From a virus: a DNA stretch of 38,526 nt. A program made the position numbers and the translations under genes. The notes under the pieces were generated by a model that was not told the origin of the DNA, did no database searches, and worked only from the letters and a program-made list of their open reading frames with translations. The number at the start of each line of letters is the position of its first letter. Positions within the stretch are counted from its first letter, which is position 1. Positions 38,519-38,526 of this stretch are shown one piece after another. Where the stretch lies: positions 1-38,526 of the IMG/VR virus record IMGVR_UViG_3300027896_000104. One strand, given 5' to 3'.

Positions 38519-38526
38519 GGGTGGAC
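38393..38526. repeat. Right copy of the terminal repeat plus fold-back tail
   Basis: 38393-38518 copies 1-126 exactly. The last 12 bases (38515-38526, CGCGGGGTGGAC) are the reverse complement of 38450-38461, so the final 8 bases do not continue the repeat. This looks like a fold-back or chimeric assembly end and not biology. Confidence 0.85.

Overview
The window is essentially one complete, GC-rich temperate siphophage genome, opened at an arbitrary point. The first 126 bases recur at 38393-38518, and a tail gene that runs off the left end (755 to 1) continues in frame from the right end (38392 to 38074). The natural molecule is therefore a circle of about 38,392 bp. Head genes are Mu-like: Mu gp29-type portal, Mu gpF-type minor head protein, Mu gpI-type protease with scaffold, gp36- and gp37-like connectors. 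The tail is long and non-contractile: tube protein, frameshifted assembly chaperones, 1066-aa tape measure, lambda L-like and J-like tip proteins, no sheath. A lipobox lipoprotein, an M15 peptidase and a BamE/SmpA-like lysogeny protein suggest a Gram-negative host. The host cannot be named from the sequence.

Layout. Nearly all genes lie on the minus strand and are coupled by ATGA/GTGA overlaps, so they read as one very long operon. It starts at a strong promoter (28252-28280) and runs leftward. First come a Cro-like regulator and small DNA-binding or zinc proteins (26.5-28.2 kb). Next is recombination and repair (20.3-26.5 kb): a possible annealing protein, a hexapeptide-repeat protein, SbcD, SbcC and an HNH endonuclease. 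Replication and small proteins follow (17.2-19.8 kb): an initiator gene carrying iteron-like repeats, and a VRR-NUC nuclease. Packaging and head genes are at 6.9-17.2 kb and tail genes at 0-6.7 kb. Across the join come the tip proteins (35.2-38.5 kb), and then lysis and accessory genes (31.2-35.2 kb).

A short plus-strand lysogeny block (28.3-30.9 kb) holds an XRE repressor, a BamE-like membrane protein, a tyrosine integrase and a small zinc protein. Just beyond it is attP (31021-31068), the 3' half of a tRNA-Asp(GTC) gene, flanked by paired GGGTCAA arm-like repeats with equal 12-bp spacing on both sides.

The most unusual object is in the minor head gene (11636-13189). It is interrupted at its conserved HFN/CRC motif by a 276-residue intein (11855-12682). 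On the opposite strand, inside the intein, lies a complete homing-endonuclease-like gene (11915-12628). It has its own sigma70-type promoter starting at the intein/extein junction, a strong ribosome binding site, an HTH and a Vsr-like nuclease core. It is antisense to intein residues 19-256 in exact codon-on-codon register. Other notable items are a -1 frameshift site in the tail chaperone, a nested protease/scaffold pair, a 25 x 18-bp tandem repeat coding a hexapeptide solenoid, iterons in the replication gene, and a secreted Cys-repeat/Asp-box protein.
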